NCBI GenBank assembly: GCA_903832735.1
Contig: CAILCO010000077.1
Coordinates: forward strand, 1 to 64,000
Source: an uncultured Sterolibacterium sp.
GTDB lineage: Bacteria > Pseudomonadota > Gammaproteobacteria > Burkholderiales > Rhodocyclaceae
Length of the DNA: 64,000 bases
Direction of reading: 5' to 3'
Shown in pieces: positions 10,580 through 24,579 of the stretch (its first letter is position 1; the number at the start of each line of letters is the position of its first letter). The position numbers and the translations under genes were made by a program. The notes under the pieces were generated by a model. That model made no database searches. It saw only the letters and a list, made by a program, of their open reading frames with translations, and was not told where the DNA came from.

Positions 10580-11200
10580 TCAGTCTTCGTGAAACAAGAA
10601 ACGGTGCAGGCTCACCAGCATCCCCGCCGTAGCGCCCCAGATGTAATAACCCTCCCAGGGCATAGCGTAGTACTCGCGTCGTCCGCCCTGATGTTCGATG
10701 CTGTGACGTTGATGGTTGGCGGGATCAAGAAGGAAAGACAGTGGCGTTTCAAACGCCTCGGCCACCTCGAAATCGTCAAGCTTGAGATTCAACGGTGGGC
10801 GAACCAGCGCCACTACCGGCTTAATTGTGAAGCCCGTTCCAGTGCGATACTCGGGAAGCAGGCCCAGCACTTCCACCTGGGCCGGGTCAAGGCCGACTTC
10901 CTCTTGGGCCTCGCGCAAGGCGGTGTTCACGATCGAGGTGTCGGACTCCTCGCACCGCCCGCCGGGAAAGCTGATCTGCCCAGCATGATCGCGTAGATGC
11001 GCGGTACGCTGGGTGAGCAGCACGGTCAGTCCAGTCTCTCGTTCGATCAACGGAATCAGCACCGCTGCCCGGGTCAGTGGCCGTTCGGACACGCCACGCT
11101 CGATCACGACTGCTTGGTCGGACTCAGAACCGCCAGAGGCAAAGCGCTGGCGCAGCCAAGTAACACTTGGCGGCAGCGGCGGGGTGATAAGTTCGCTCAT
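10580..11200 (-). CDS. NUDIX hydrolase (CoA pyrophosphatase-like)
   Basis: LTQRTAHLRDHAGQISFPGGRCEESDTSIVNTALREAQEEVGL Nudix box with UPF0035/CoA motif. Confidence 0.9.
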   Translation of the reverse strand: MSELITPPLPPSVTWLRQRFASGGSESDQAVVIERGVSERPLTRAAVLIPLIERETGLTVLLTQRTAHLRDHAGQISFPGGRCEESDTSIVNTALREAQEEVGLDPAQVEVLGLLPEYRTGTGFTIKPVVALVRPPLNLKLDDFEVAEAFETPLSFLLDPANHQRHSIEHQGGRREYYAMPWEGYYIWGATAGMLVSLHRFLFHED

Positions 11201-11306
11201 CAGGTGCTTTCTTTCCTGCGCTGGGCATCGACAGCAAACTCACCCGCAGCGTTTCAGAATGCCGGTTTCGATACAACGCGGCGATGAACTCGTAGATAAT
11301 GCGGAC

Positions 11307-12014
11307 ATGAGACCAGTTGCCATCTTTCGCCATAGCCCCGGAGAAGGGCCCGGGTATTTTGCCACATTCCTCGATCATCACGCGCTACCGTGGCAACTGT
11401 TGACCATAGATGCAGGGGAACCTGTGCCGACCGACCCCGCTGCATTCAGCGGACTGGCTTTCATGGGCGGGCCAATGAGCGTCAATGACTCGCTTCCCTG
11501 GATCGCTCAAGAGTGCTCTCTGATTACCCAAGCCGTGGCGCAGGACATCCCGGTGCTCGGCCATTGCCTGGGCGGCCAATTATTGGCCAAAGCGATGGGC
11601 GCCAAAGTGGGACAGAACCCGGTGAAGGAAATCGGTTGGGGCATGACGAGGGTGGCTGACAACGCCACGGCGCGGACATGGTTCGATGGAGCGTCGGACA
11701 TTCTCGCCTTCCACTGGCACGGCGAGACCTTCAGCCTGCCGGCAGGAGCCACGCGCATCCTGGAAAGCCGCCACTGCGCGAACCAGGCTTTTGTTCTGGG
11801 CCAGAATCTTGGGTTGCAATGCCATGTCGAGATGACCCTTGGAATGATAGAGAACTGGTGCGCCATTGGCGGCGAAGAGATCGCTGCCTCAACCGGGCCT
11901 GGCGTGCAACAAGCGGCGGACATGTTGGCCAACATGAGCGAAAACCTGAAGTCCCTGCATGCCGTCGCCGACCGCCTCTACGGCAGATGGATAGCCGGCT
12001 TGAAGAGCACTTAG
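11307..12014 (+). CDS. Type 1 glutamine amidotransferase-like protein
   Basis: PVLGHCLGGQLLAKAMGA and FHWHGETFSLPAGA class I GATase motifs. Confidence 0.88.
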   Translation: MRPVAIFRHSPGEGPGYFATFLDHHALPWQLLTIDAGEPVPTDPAAFSGLAFMGGPMSVNDSLPWIAQECSLITQAVAQDIPVLGHCLGGQLLAKAMGAKVGQNPVKEIGWGMTRVADNATARTWFDGASDILAFHWHGETFSLPAGATRILESRHCANQAFVLGQNLGLQCHVEMTLGMIENWCAIGGEEIAASTGPGVQQAADMLANMSENLKSLHAVADRLYGRWIAGLKST

Positions 12015-12067
12015 TACCTGCTTCGCGGCACTAGTACCCTGGGTTGTCTTTCAGACAACGACGAGCA

Positions 12068-12553
12068 CTAGTCGCGAAAATTGCCGAATTGCAACGGAAA
12101 GTCGATGATCGCCTTCTTCACCAGAGCGATCGCGTCCTGCAGGAGATCGCGTTTAGGTCCGGAGACGCGCACGACATCCCCCTGGATGCTGGCCTGCACC
12201 TTGAGCTTGCTGTCCTTGAGTTGCTTGACGATCTTCTTGGCCAGTTCCCCCTCGACGCCCACTTTGACCTTGATTTCCTGCTTGACCTTGTTGCCGCTGA
12301 CCTTCTCAGCCTTTTCCTTTTCCAGGCAGCGCACGTCGATACCGCGCTTGCCCAGTTTCAGCGTCAGGATGTCATAGACCTGACTCAGTTTGAAATCGTC
12401 GTCGGCGAAAAGCGTCAGCAGTTTGTCGCCAGTTTCAACGCGCGCGTCAGAACCCTTGAAGTCGAAGCGGTTGGTGATTTCCTTGTTGGCCTGGTCGACG
12501 GCATTGCGCAGTTCGACCTGATTCACTTCTGAAAGAATATCGAAGGATGGCAT
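12068..12553 (-). CDS. yajQ: YajQ family nucleotide-binding protein
   Basis: [37 protein letters not shown]. Confidence 0.96.
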   Translation of the reverse strand: MPSFDILSEVNQVELRNAVDQANKEITNRFDFKGSDARVETGDKLLTLFADDDFKLSQVYDILTLKLGKRGIDVRCLEKEKAEKVSGNKVKQEIKVKVGVEGELAKKIVKQLKDSKLKVQASIQGDVVRVSGPKRDLLQDAIALVKKAIIDFPLQFGNFRD

Positions 12554-12573
12554 CTCAGGCTCCGCTCAATGCC

Positions 12574-12897
12574 TCAATTGAAGTGGCAAACGTAGTCCAG
12601 GGTTTCCAGTGTCTCGATATCGAAACTGGAGTTGCCCGGCACGGAAAACGATTCACCGGCGCCATAGTGCTTCCAAGCTGCATCGCCCTTCAGGCGGATA
12701 CGGCACTTGCCGGCATTAAGCTCCATCACCTCGGGTGCGCCGGTATTGAAGCTCAGTGACGACGGAAAGATCACGCCCAAAGTTTTCTTGGTCCCGTCCG
12801 GAAACAGTACTGTATGGCTCACACACTTGCCGTCGAAGTACAAGTTGGCCTTTTTGACGACGCTGACGTTATCGAACTGGCTTATAAAATCGGACAT
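12574..12897 (-). CDS. ppnP: Pyrimidine/purine nucleoside phosphorylase (DUF1255 family)
   Basis: [45 protein letters not shown]...[12 protein letters not shown]. Confidence 0.9.
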   Translation of the reverse strand: MSDFISQFDNVSVVKKANLYFDGKCVSHTVLFPDGTKKTLGVIFPSSLSFNTGAPEVMELNAGKCRIRLKGDAAWKHYGAGESFSVPGNSSFDIETLETLDYVCHFN

Positions 12898-12932
12898 TTG
12901 TTTCTCCACTGATTGCGGCTATCGACCCCGCC

Positions 12933-14162
12933 TCAACCCTTACGCCGGGCCAGGTTCGCCGCAATACGCAGGCGCAGGGCATTGAGCTTGATAAAACCGG
13001 CCGCGTCCTTCTGATCGTAGGCGCCGGCATCGTCCTCGAAGGTTGCAATGGTTGAATCGAACAGCGAATCGCTCTCCGACTCGCGTCCGACCACGATGAC
13101 ATTGCCCTTGTAGAGCTTGACGCGCACCTTGCCATTGACCGTCTGTTGAGTATGATCGATCAGGACCTGCAAGGCGCGGCGCTCGGGCGCCCACCAGTAG
13201 CCGTTGTAGATCAGGCTGGCGTAGCGCGGCATCAGATCGTCCTTGAGATGGGCGACTTCACGGTCGAGGCAAAGCGACTCGATGGCGCGATGCGCCCGCA
13301 ACATGATCGTGCCGCCTGGCGTTTCATAGCAGCCGCGTGACTTCATGCCGACATAGCGATTCTCGACCAGATCGAGGCGGCCGATGCCATGCTTGCCACC
13401 CAGTTCGTTCAGGCGCGTCAAGACTGTTGCGGGAGAAAGACGGGTCCCGTTGAGACCGACGATGTCGCCCCTCTGATATTCAATCTCCAGGTATTCGGCG
13501 GAATCTGGCGCCTGCTCCGGCGACACCGTCCAGCGCCACATCGAATCCTCGGCCTCGCGCGATGGATCTTCCAGGTGCCGGCCCTCGAAGCTGATGTGGA
13601 GCAGATTGGCATCCATCGAATAGGGCGAACCGCCCTGCTTGTGCTTCATGTCGACCGGAATGCCATGGCGCTCCGCATACGCCATCAACTTCTCGCGCGA
13701 GAGCAGATCCCATTCGCGCCACGGCGCAATCACCTTGATGTTCGGATCCAGCGCGTAATAGCCCAGTTCGAAGCGCACCTGATCGTTGCCCTTGCCGGTA
13801 GCGCCATGCGCCACGGCATCCGCTCCGGTCTGGTGCGCGATCTCTATCTGACGCTTGGCGATCAGCGGCCGGGCGATCGACGTGCCGAGCAGGTACTCGC
13901 CTTCATACACGGCATTGGCGCGGAACATGGGAAACACGAAGTCGCGCACGAATTCCTCGCGCAGATCGTCGATGAAGATATGTTCGGGCAGGATGCCGAA
14001 TTGCAGCGCCTTCTTGCGCGCCGGCTCAAGTTCCTCACCCTGGCCGAGATCGGCCGTGAAGGTGATTACTTCACACTGGTAGGTGTCCTGCAGCCACTTG
14101 AGGATCACAGACGTGTCGAGCCCCCCCGAGTAAGCCAGCACCGCCTTTTTCACATCGCTCAT
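12933..14162 (-). CDS. argG: Argininosuccinate synthase
   Basis: [30 protein letters not shown]. Confidence 0.98.
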   Translation of the reverse strand: MSDVKKAVLAYSGGLDTSVILKWLQDTYQCEVITFTADLGQGEELEPARKKALQFGILPEHIFIDDLREEFVRDFVFPMFRANAVYEGEYLLGTSIARPLIAKRQIEIAHQTGADAVAHGATGKGNDQVRFELGYYALDPNIKVIAPWREWDLLSREKLMAYAERHGIPVDMKHKQGGSPYSMDANLLHISFEGRHLEDPSREAEDSMWRWTVSPEQAPDSAEYLEIEYQRGDIVGLNGTRLSPATVLTRLNELGGKHGIGRLDLVENRYVGMKSRGCYETPGGTIMLRAHRAIESLCLDREVAHLKDDLMPRYASLIYNGYWWAPERRALQVLIDHTQQTVNGKVRVKLYKGNVIVVGRESESDSLFDSTIATFEDDAGAYDQKDAAGFIKLNALRLRIAANLARRKG

Positions 14163-14183
14163 TGCAAATATCCCATAAACAAA

Positions 14184-15125
14184 TCAGACATTGACGCGGC
14201 CAATCAACAGATATTCCAGCAACGCCTTCTGTGCGTGCAATCGATTCTCCGCTTCATCCCAGACCACGCTCTGCGGCCCGTCGATTACTTCGGCGGCGAC
14301 TTCCTCACCGCGATGCGCCGGCAGACAGTGCATGAACAGCGCATCCGGCTTGGCCACCCGCATCATCTCCCCATCCACCTGCCAGTCCTCGAAATCGCGC
14401 AAGCGCTCTTCGTTCTCCGCTTCAAAGCCCATGCTAGTCCACACGTCGGTGGTCACCAGGTCGGCATCCCGAGCAGCCTCCATGGGGTCGGAAAATTCCT
14501 CATAATGATCTGTGCCATAGAGGCCTGCGCGCTCCGGTTCGACCTGGTAGCCGGGCGGGGTTGAGACATGCACGTTGAAGCCGAAGACCTCGGCCGCCTG
14601 CAGCCAGGTATTGCAAACATTGTTCGAGTCGCCGATCCAGGCCACGGTCCTGCCTTCGATTGAACCGCGATGCTCGATATAGGTAAAGATGTCGGCGAGA
14701 ATTTGACAAGGATGGTATTCGTTGGTGAGGCCGTTGATGACCGGAACGCGCGAGTTGGCGGCGAAGCGCTCGATGATTTCCTGCTCGAAGGTGCGGATCA
14801 TGACGATATCGCTCATCCGCGAGATGACTTGGGCCGCATCCTCCACAGGCTCGCCGCGGCCCAGTTGCGAATCTCGCGTATTGAGGTAGATCGCACACCC
14901 GCCCAACTGCTGCATGCCCGCCTCGAAGGACAAGCGCGTGCGCGTGCTGGCTTTTTCGAAGATCATCACCAGGGTACGATCCGTGACCGGCCAGTATTGC
15001 TGGTAACCTTTAAACTGCCCTTTGATCCAGCGCGCGCGCTCGAAAAGGTAATCAAACTCTGCGCGGGAAAAATCGTTGAATTGAAGAAAGTGCCTCGGTG
15101 AAGTGGACATGTTCGCCATACTCAT
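14184..15125 (-). CDS. argF: Ornithine carbamoyltransferase
   Basis: FEKASTRTRLSFEAGM, MHCLPAHRGEEV. Confidence 0.97.
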   Translation of the reverse strand: MSMANMSTSPRHFLQFNDFSRAEFDYLFERARWIKGQFKGYQQYWPVTDRTLVMIFEKASTRTRLSFEAGMQQLGGCAIYLNTRDSQLGRGEPVEDAAQVISRMSDIVMIRTFEQEIIERFAANSRVPVINGLTNEYHPCQILADIFTYIEHRGSIEGRTVAWIGDSNNVCNTWLQAAEVFGFNVHVSTPPGYQVEPERAGLYGTDHYEEFSDPMEAARDADLVTTDVWTSMGFEAENEERLRDFEDWQVDGEMMRVAKPDALFMHCLPAHRGEEVAAEVIDGPQSVVWDEAENRLHAQKALLEYLLIGRVNV

Positions 15126-16294
15126 GCGCCGAGGAACTCGCGGATCAACTGGGTGAGAATGACCAACAGTTCCTCGGCTTCGGCATCAGCGAAGTTCAAC
15201 GCCGGCAAGAGGCGCACTACCTTGTCGGCAGTGACATTGATCAGCAACCCAGCCTGAACTGCGCGCTCCACCAGTTCCCCGCACGGGCGATCGAGTTCGA
15301 TGCCGATCATCAGGCCGTCGCCACGGATATCAACAATGCCCGCGACGCCGGAAAGGCGTGTGCGCAGGCCGGCTCTGATAGTTTCGCCGAGAACCAGCGC
15401 ATGCGTCAGCAGGGCATCCTGCTCAATCACGGCTAGCGTGGTCAAGGCGGCGACACAGGCGAGGGGATTGCCGCCGAAGGTGGAACCATGGCTGCCTGGC
15501 TTGAATACGCTGGCGGCGGGCCCAGCCGCCAGGCAGGCGCCGATCGGAAGTCCGGAGGCCAAGCCTTTGGCCAGGGCCATCACGTCCGGAACAATGCCGG
15601 CATGCTGATGGGCAAACCACTTGCCGGTACGGGCAAAACCGCACTGCACTTCATCGACCATCAGCAACCAACCACGCGCCGAGCAGATACGCCGCAGTCC
15701 CTGCAGATATTCGTCATGTGCGATGTTGATGCCGCCTTCCCCTTGGATCGGCTCCATCAGTACGGCAACGACATTCGGATTATTCTGCGCCACTGCTTCG
15801 ACCGCTGACAGATCATCGAAAGGAACACGCACGAAGCCGGCAACCAGTGGCTCAAAGCCGGCCTGTGCCTTACGATTCCCCGTGGCGGACAAGGTCGCCA
15901 GGGTGCGGCCGTGGAAAGCTTTTTCCATGACGATGATGGCGGGCTGCTCTATTCCCCGCTGGTGTCCGTACAGCCGGGCCAACTTGATCGCCGCTTCGTT
16001 GGCCTCACAGCCGGAGTTGCAAAAGAACACCTCGTCCATGCCGGAAATCTCGGCAAGTCTGTCTGACAATAGCTCCTGCTCCGGGATACGATAGAGATTG
16101 GAGACATGGATCAAGCGAGCGGCTTGGTCAGACAGCGCCTTGACCAGAACCGGATGGGCATGTCCCAGGGTGTTCACGGCAATGCCGGCGAGCGCGTCGA
16201 GATAGCGCCGACCCTGCTGATCGAATACCCATGAGCCCTGTCCGTGGGTAAAGGCGATCGGCTGCCTAGCGTAGGTGTTCATCAAATGCGGCAT
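15122..16294 (-). CDS. argD: Acetylornithine transaminase
   Basis: Class III aminotransferase: VDEVQCGFARTGKWFA, ALAKGLASGLPIGACL; overlaps argF start. Confidence 0.95.
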   Translation of the reverse strand: MPHLMNTYARQPIAFTHGQGSWVFDQQGRRYLDALAGIAVNTLGHAHPVLVKALSDQAARLIHVSNLYRIPEQELLSDRLAEISGMDEVFFCNSGCEANEAAIKLARLYGHQRGIEQPAIIVMEKAFHGRTLATLSATGNRKAQAGFEPLVAGFVRVPFDDLSAVEAVAQNNPNVVAVLMEPIQGEGGINIAHDEYLQGLRRICSARGWLLMVDEVQCGFARTGKWFAHQHAGIVPDVMALAKGLASGLPIGACLAAGPAASVFKPGSHGSTFGGNPLACVAALTTLAVIEQDALLTHALVLGETIRAGLRTRLSGVAGIVDIRGDGLMIGIELDRPCGELVERAVQAGLLINVTADKVVRLLPALNFADAEAEELLVILTQLIREFLGA

Positions 16295-16655
16295 AGCATG
16301 CCCCGCGTGAAACAAAGGTTCCAAATAGCCACGGCGGCTCGCGCCGCCGTGATTTCGCAAGACCGAGAATCGCGTCTTGCCAAGAGCTGCATCTTATGTG
16401 AAAAACGGTGCCCTGTACACTGTGTGCAGGGGTCACATTGATCCCGCCCTTACTCCAATGCGGGTAGAACTGGCGTGGAAGTTCGCACGGTCAAATCCTG
16501 CTTATGGCTGAAGTTATTCGTGAGGGGTTCGTAAAGACTGGCGCTGGCCACAACGATCGGCCGCTTAAGACAGAAAAGTCAGACGCGATCAGGCACGTCA
16601 CCGAAGCGTCGCGGAAGACGCGCCGTTATGGTCGCGCCTAGTTCGCTGAGTACGC

Positions 16656-16916
16656 TTAAAGGGCTTTGATGGCGGCCGACAGGCGGCTCTTGTGACGCGC
16701 GGCCTTGTTCTTGTGAATGATCTTTTTGTCGGCGATGCTGTCGATGATGCTCATCGACTGAGTGAACTCCGCTTGGGCGACGGTTTTGTCGCCGGCGACG
16801 ATCGCCTTTTGTACTTTCTTGATTGCGGTGCGCAGCGTCGAGCGCAAGCTCACGTTATGGGTACGCTGCTTGACCGCCTGACGGGCTCGCTTGCGGGCTT
16901 GGGCGCTGTTGGCCAT
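16656..16916 (-). CDS. rpsT: 30S ribosomal protein S20
   Basis: [35 protein letters not shown]. Confidence 0.98.
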   Translation of the reverse strand: MANSAQARKRARQAVKQRTHNVSLRSTLRTAIKKVQKAIVAGDKTVAQAEFTQSMSIIDSIADKKIIHKNKAARHKSRLSAAIKAL

Positions 16917-17034
16917 AAGTATTGTTCCGGCTAGGGCGTGAAAAGTCGGCCATTATAGGGGTATTCAAGGTTCGGCGCAAGATGCGCGGAAGGCCCGGAA
17001 AGCCGCTACCATTGCCCACTTTTGCGTCAGCCGC

Positions 17035-18570
17035 ATGAACCTGCTCAAGGCTCTCGTTACCGTCAGCGGCATGACCCTGCTGTCGCGCATCCTCGGCTTC
17101 GTCCGGGACTTCGTCATTGCCAGAAACTTCGGCGCCGGCGTGGCGACGGACGCATTTTTCGTCGCCTTCCGCCTGCCCAACCTGCTTCGTCGGCTGTTCG
17201 CGGAAGGTGCCTTCTCGCAGGCCTTCGTCCCTATCCTGGCTGAATACAAGAACCGTCGCGGAGAAAACGAGACGCGCCGACTGGTGAACCACGTCGCCAC
17301 GCTGTTGTTTCTGGCTCTCACCGTCGTCACTGTCCTGGGCATAGTCGCAACACCGTTCCTGATCTATGTCACGGCGCCTGGGTTCGCCGCCGATGCAGAC
17401 AAGTTCGCGCTGACGGTAGCACTTACCCGTATTACCTTTCCATATATCCTGTTCATGTCACTGGTGGCGCTCGCCGCCGGCGTGCTCAATACCTGGAGTC
17501 GCTTCGCCTTGCCGGCCTTCACGCCGGTGCTGCTCAATCTTTCCTTTATCGGCATGGCGCTTCTCGCAGCACCCTGGTTCAACCCGCCGGTAATGGCGCT
17601 GGCCTGGGCGGTGCTCTTGGGCGGCATACTGCAACTGGCGATCCAGTTACCTGCGCTGGCCAGGATAGGCATGCTGCCGCGCTTCTCTTTCGATGTGCGC
17701 GACCCGGCCGTAAGACGAATCTTAAAACTGATGGCGCCCGCCGTACTGGGCGTGTCAGTATCGCAGATCTCCCTGGTCATCAACACCATCTTCGCCTCTT
17801 TCCTGCCCAGCGGCAGCGTTTCCTGGCTCTACTATGCAGACCGGATGATGGAATTCCCGGCGGGACTACTCGGCGCGGCACTGGGCACGATCCTGCTGCC
17901 CAGCCTGTCGAAATTTCACGCCGACGCAAATACCGCTGAATTTTCCAAACTCCTTGATTGGGGCCTGCGCCTGACCCTGATGCTCACCCTGCCCGCTGCG
18001 CTGTCGTTGGCAATACTCGCCGTTCCTCTGCTGGCCACGCTGTTCTTGCACGGCGCTTTCGCCGCCGCCGACGTCCTGCAGACGCGGTCGGCACTGGTCG
18101 CCTATAGCATCGGCCTGTCCGGACTGATTCTGGTGAAAGTGCTCGCGCCCGGTTTCTACGCTCGTCAGGACATCCGCACGCCGGTGAAAATCGCGCTTCT
18201 GACGCTGGCCATGACGCAGTTGATGAACCTCGCCTTCATCGGCTGGCTAAAGCATGCCGGGCTGGCGCTATCCATCGGGCTAGCCTCCTGTCTCAACGCT
18301 GTCCTGCTCTATCACGGTCTGCGCCGCATCGGCATTTACGCGCCGCAACCAGGCTGGGGAAGCTTCCTGAGCAAGATCTGTTTGGCCTTGGCAGTCCTGG
18401 CCGCCACACTGTGGTTCGGCATGGGAGAGGAGGGGGCCTGGCTCAATATGGCCACACTGCCGCGTGTACTGCGCTTGTCGGCTCTAGTAACTGGCGGCGG
18501 ACTCGCCTACTTCGGCACGTTGGCACTGTCCGGTTTTCGCCTCGCAGATTTCAAGAAGCGCGGAGCGTAG
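17035..18570 (+). CDS. murJ: Lipid II flippase MurJ
   Basis: [66 protein letters not shown]. Confidence 0.98.
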   Translation: MNLLKALVTVSGMTLLSRILGFVRDFVIARNFGAGVATDAFFVAFRLPNLLRRLFAEGAFSQAFVPILAEYKNRRGENETRRLVNHVATLLFLALTVVTVLGIVATPFLIYVTAPGFAADADKFALTVALTRITFPYILFMSLVALAAGVLNTWSRFALPAFTPVLLNLSFIGMALLAAPWFNPPVMALAWAVLLGGILQLAIQLPALARIGMLPRFSFDVRDPAVRRILKLMAPAVLGVSVSQISLVINTIFASFLPSGSVSWLYYADRMMEFPAGLLGAALGTILLPSLSKFHADANTAEFSKLLDWGLRLTLMLTLPAALSLAILAVPLLATLFLHGAFAAADVLQTRSALVAYSIGLSGLILVKVLAPGFYARQDIRTPVKIALLTLAMTQLMNLAFIGWLKHAGLALSIGLASCLNAVLLYHGLRRIGIYAPQPGWGSFLSKICLALAVLAATLWFGMGEEGAWLNMATLPRVLRLSALVTGGGLAYFGTLALSGFRLADFKKRGA

Positions 18571-18574
18571 TCCG

Positions 18575-20368
18575 CTAATCGCCGCGCGCCGTTCCTTCAC
18601 GCCGCGGATCTGCAGCGCCGATCCAGCCGCCTCCCGATTTCGCGCGCTCGATGAGGTGCACACCGCTGGTCATCTCGCGCATCTCGACCCGGTGCCCGAG
18701 TCTTTCCAGCGCCAAAGCGAGTGTCCCCTCCGTCTTGCCCTGCTCGAGTTCGGTCGGCCCGTTGCGGCTGCCGTAATGCGCCAAGGCCAGAGCGTCATCC
18801 GGAGCCACGCGCCAGTCCAGCAGTGCGGTCAAAATCTGCGCCACATAGTTGGGAATCTGACTGCCTCCAGGTGAGCCGAGCACCGCATAGAGCCGGCCGC
18901 GCCTGTCGAACACCAGCGTCGGCGCCATCGACGAAAGGGGCCGTTTGCCCGCCTCTACCCGGTTCACGGCGGGCAGTCCGCCCTGGCTCGGGCGAAAGGA
19001 GAAGTCGGTAAGTTGATTGTTGAGCAGGAAACCGCGCACCTGGATGCGGCTGCCAAAGGCGGACTCGATCGAACTGGTCAGCGCCACGGCATTGCCCAAA
19101 CCATCGACGATGGACAGATGACTGGTCGAAGGAAGCTCCGGCGCGGTATCGTCGCCTGATGGCTGTGCGCCACCGATAATTCCCGGCGGAGCGCTACCCA
19201 TGCTGCGCCCGGCCGAGATCAGCTTCGCCCGACCATCGAGGTAATGCCTATCGAGCAAGCCGCGGGTTGTATCGGGAACGAAATCTGGATCGCCAAGGTA
19301 GCGGTGGCGATCGGCGAAAACGAGCCTTCCTGCCTCGGCAAACAAATGCACGGCTTGAACCGAGTTCAGCGGTAATGCGGAAAACGGCGTCCGCTCGAGC
19401 AGACCCAGCAATTGCAATACGGAAACACCGCCAGCGGACGGAGGCGGCATGCCGCAGATGCGATAGCCCCGATACTGCCCGCAGACCGGGCGCCTCGCCA
19501 AGGCACGGTAAGCGGCAAAGTCCTTCATGACGAGATCGCCGGCTCCTCTCGCCTGCGCCGCTACAGTGGCGACGATGTCTTTCGCGATTTCGCCGCGATA
19601 GAAGGCCTGCGCCCCTTCCTCGGCCAATCGACGCAAAGTCGCGGCAAGCTCCGGGTTGGACAGTTGCACCCCGACCGGCAGTGGTGCGCCGTCTGCCTGA
19701 TAGTAAAGCGCGCGGGCATGCTCGTCACCCTTCAGGAATCGGTCGCGAGCGAGCAATTGATGGAGCCGGGAAGAAACGACAAAACCATCCGAGGCGAGCC
19801 GAATCACCGGCCGGAACAACCGCTCCCAGCGTAACCGGCCATGCTGTTCATGGGCCAGCGCAAGCAGCGCAATCAGTCCGGGAACACCCACCGACTTGCC
19901 GCTGGCCACGGCCGCATAGAAATCCATGGGCGCACCTTCGGAAGAGAGGAAACGCTCGGCCCTGGCCGCTCCCGGGGCTGTCTCTCGGCCATCGTAGGCG
20001 ACAGTCCGCTTACTCGCCGCATCGAAATAGAGCAGGAAGCCGCCACCGCCGATGCCCGATGACTGCGGTTCGACGAGATTCAGCACTAGTTGCGCGGCGA
20101 TCGCGGCATCGATGGCGCTGCCGCCGAGCGCCAGGATCTCGACGGCAGCATCGGTCGCATAAGCGTTCGCCGTCACCGCCATAAAGCGTCGCGCATGAGA
20201 CGATGGCCTTAACTGCCAGCCAGTCGCATCTTCCGGTTGGGCCGGCGGCTCCTGCGCTGAGGCAGCAGAGAGATAGACGCAGGCTATGCAGCAGCGCAGA
20301 AAAAAACGGGCAGCCAAAAAGCTGCCCGTCAATCTACGCTGCGCCGACATCAGGCGGCAATCGCGCAA
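18575..20368 (-). CDS. ggt: Gamma-glutamyltransferase
   Basis: EPQSSGIGGGGFLLYFD, STSHLSIVDGLGNAVALTSSIES nucleophile region. Confidence 0.94.
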   Translation of the reverse strand: MRDCRLMSAQRRLTGSFLAARFFLRCCIACVYLSAASAQEPPAQPEDATGWQLRPSSHARRFMAVTANAYATDAAVEILALGGSAIDAAIAAQLVLNLVEPQSSGIGGGGFLLYFDAASKRTVAYDGRETAPGAARAERFLSSEGAPMDFYAAVASGKSVGVPGLIALLALAHEQHGRLRWERLFRPVIRLASDGFVVSSRLHQLLARDRFLKGDEHARALYYQADGAPLPVGVQLSNPELAATLRRLAEEGAQAFYRGEIAKDIVATVAAQARGAGDLVMKDFAAYRALARRPVCGQYRGYRICGMPPPSAGGVSVLQLLGLLERTPFSALPLNSVQAVHLFAEAGRLVFADRHRYLGDPDFVPDTTRGLLDRHYLDGRAKLISAGRSMGSAPPGIIGGAQPSGDDTAPELPSTSHLSIVDGLGNAVALTSSIESAFGSRIQVRGFLLNNQLTDFSFRPSQGGLPAVNRVEAGKRPLSSMAPTLVFDRRGRLYAVLGSPGGSQIPNYVAQILTALLDWRVAPDDALALAHYGSRNGPTELEQGKTEGTLALALERLGHRVEMREMTSGVHLIERAKSGGGWIGAADPRREGTARGD

Positions 20369-20382
20369 AGGTCACGCAATCA

Positions 20383-22443
<2,061 letters not shown>

Positions 22444-22552
22444 ATACTCCTTTTTCTTGTCATCACTCTGATGGCAATCGCCATCCCCCCTTACTCGCCG
22501 GCGCGCGGCGAGCCGCGTTCCAGCATGTCACTACTACCCAGCCACGAACCTT

Positions 22553-23812
22553 TCAGATGCTAAAGGTCGCCAACTTTTTCGCCACCGCAACATTCTTCAA
22601 ACGCACGTAGTCGGGAAGGCCATTGCGATAGGGCGGATAGTCCTCGCCCTCGATCAAGGGCGCAAGATAAGCCCGACAGGCTGCAGTGATGCCGAAACCG
22701 TCAGCCGTGATATATTCGCGCGGCATCTTCTTCTCGACATTGGCGATATCCTTCAGCTCGGCTACGCCAACCTGCCAGCGGTAGGGGCTGTCGGCCAGCC
22801 GTACGATGGTCGCCATCACGGCATTCTGACCAGCCAGCGCCAGTTCTAAGGCGGCTCGGCCGACGGCCACAGCCTGCTCGACATCAGTCTTCGAAGCAAT
22901 ATGGCGCGCAGCGCGTTGCAAGTAGTCGGCCACAGCCCAGTGATATTTGTAACCATGCCGATCGGCCACGAGTTGGGCAATGCGCGGCCCGACACCACCG
23001 AGTTGGGCATGGCCGAACGCATCGACGGTGCCGGCCTCAGCCAGAAACTTTCCGTCGACGCCGCGCAGGCCCTCAGACACTGCGATGGTGCAATAACCAT
23101 GACGCAGAACGCAGTCCTTGACGCGGGCCAGGAAGGCTTCCTCGTCGAAGATAATTTCCGGGAACAGCAGCAAGTGCGGCGCCTCGCCTGGCTGCTCTCC
23201 AGCCAGGCCACAGGCGGCAGTGATCCAACCGGCATGGCGGCCCATGACTTCGAGCACGAACACCTTGGTCGAGGTCTTAGCCATGGATGCTACGTCGAAG
23301 CCGGCCTCGCGCATCGATACGGCGACGTACTTTGCCACCGAGCCAAAACCAGGGCAGCAATCGGTCAGGGGCAGATCATTATCGACGGTCTTGGGCACAT
23401 GGACGGCAACGATGGGGTAACCCATCGCCGCCGACAGTTGCGACACCTTGAGGCAGGTGTCGGCAGAGTCGCCGCCACCGTTATAGAAGAAGTACCCTAT
23501 GTCATGGGCGCGAAAGACCTCGATCAGCCGCTCATACTGGGCCCTGTGGCTTTCCAGGCTTTTTAGCTTGTAGCGGCAGGAACCGAAAGCGCCTGACGGC
23601 GTATGGCGCAGACGCGCGATGTCCTCGGCCGATTCCAAAGAGGTATCGATCAAGTCCTCGGTCAGCGCGCCGATAATGCCGTTCCTGCCGGCGAATACCT
23701 TTCCAATCCGGTCCGGATGCGCGCGCGCCGCCTCGATCAATGCACCGGCCGTGGCATTAATGACGGCGGTAACACCGCCGGATTGCGCATAGAAAGCGTT
23801 ACGCTGCTGCAT
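22553..23812 (-). CDS. 6-phosphofructokinase, probably PPi-dependent
   Basis: YFFYNGGGDSADTCLKVSQ and HVPKTVDNDLPLTDCCPGFGS; the GGDS/D and PKTVDND signatures are of the PPi-PFK type rather than the ATP type. Confidence 0.9.
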   Translation of the reverse strand: MQQRNAFYAQSGGVTAVINATAGALIEAARAHPDRIGKVFAGRNGIIGALTEDLIDTSLESAEDIARLRHTPSGAFGSCRYKLKSLESHRAQYERLIEVFRAHDIGYFFYNGGGDSADTCLKVSQLSAAMGYPIVAVHVPKTVDNDLPLTDCCPGFGSVAKYVAVSMREAGFDVASMAKTSTKVFVLEVMGRHAGWITAACGLAGEQPGEAPHLLLFPEIIFDEEAFLARVKDCVLRHGYCTIAVSEGLRGVDGKFLAEAGTVDAFGHAQLGGVGPRIAQLVADRHGYKYHWAVADYLQRAARHIASKTDVEQAVAVGRAALELALAGQNAVMATIVRLADSPYRWQVGVAELKDIANVEKKMPREYITADGFGITAACRAYLAPLIEGEDYPPYRNGLPDYVRLKNVAVAKKLATFSI

Positions 23813-23822
23813 CCATCTCTCC

Positions 23823-24521
<699 letters not shown>

Positions 24522-24579
24522 TTACGCATGTCTTACGCCCGTTCTTGTCGCTGCATGGCCAAAAGCGCTGAACATAGCG

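Noticed and set aside
12026-12075. CACTAGT direct repeats and TTGTC-TTTCA-GACAA hairpin between the amidotransferase gene and yajQ
   Set aside because: Most simply a weak convergent terminator region; no T-run and no further structure.
16455-16510. tRNA-like GGTCAAATCC T-arm fragment
   Set aside because: No acceptor stem, D-arm or anticodon arm can be completed around it.
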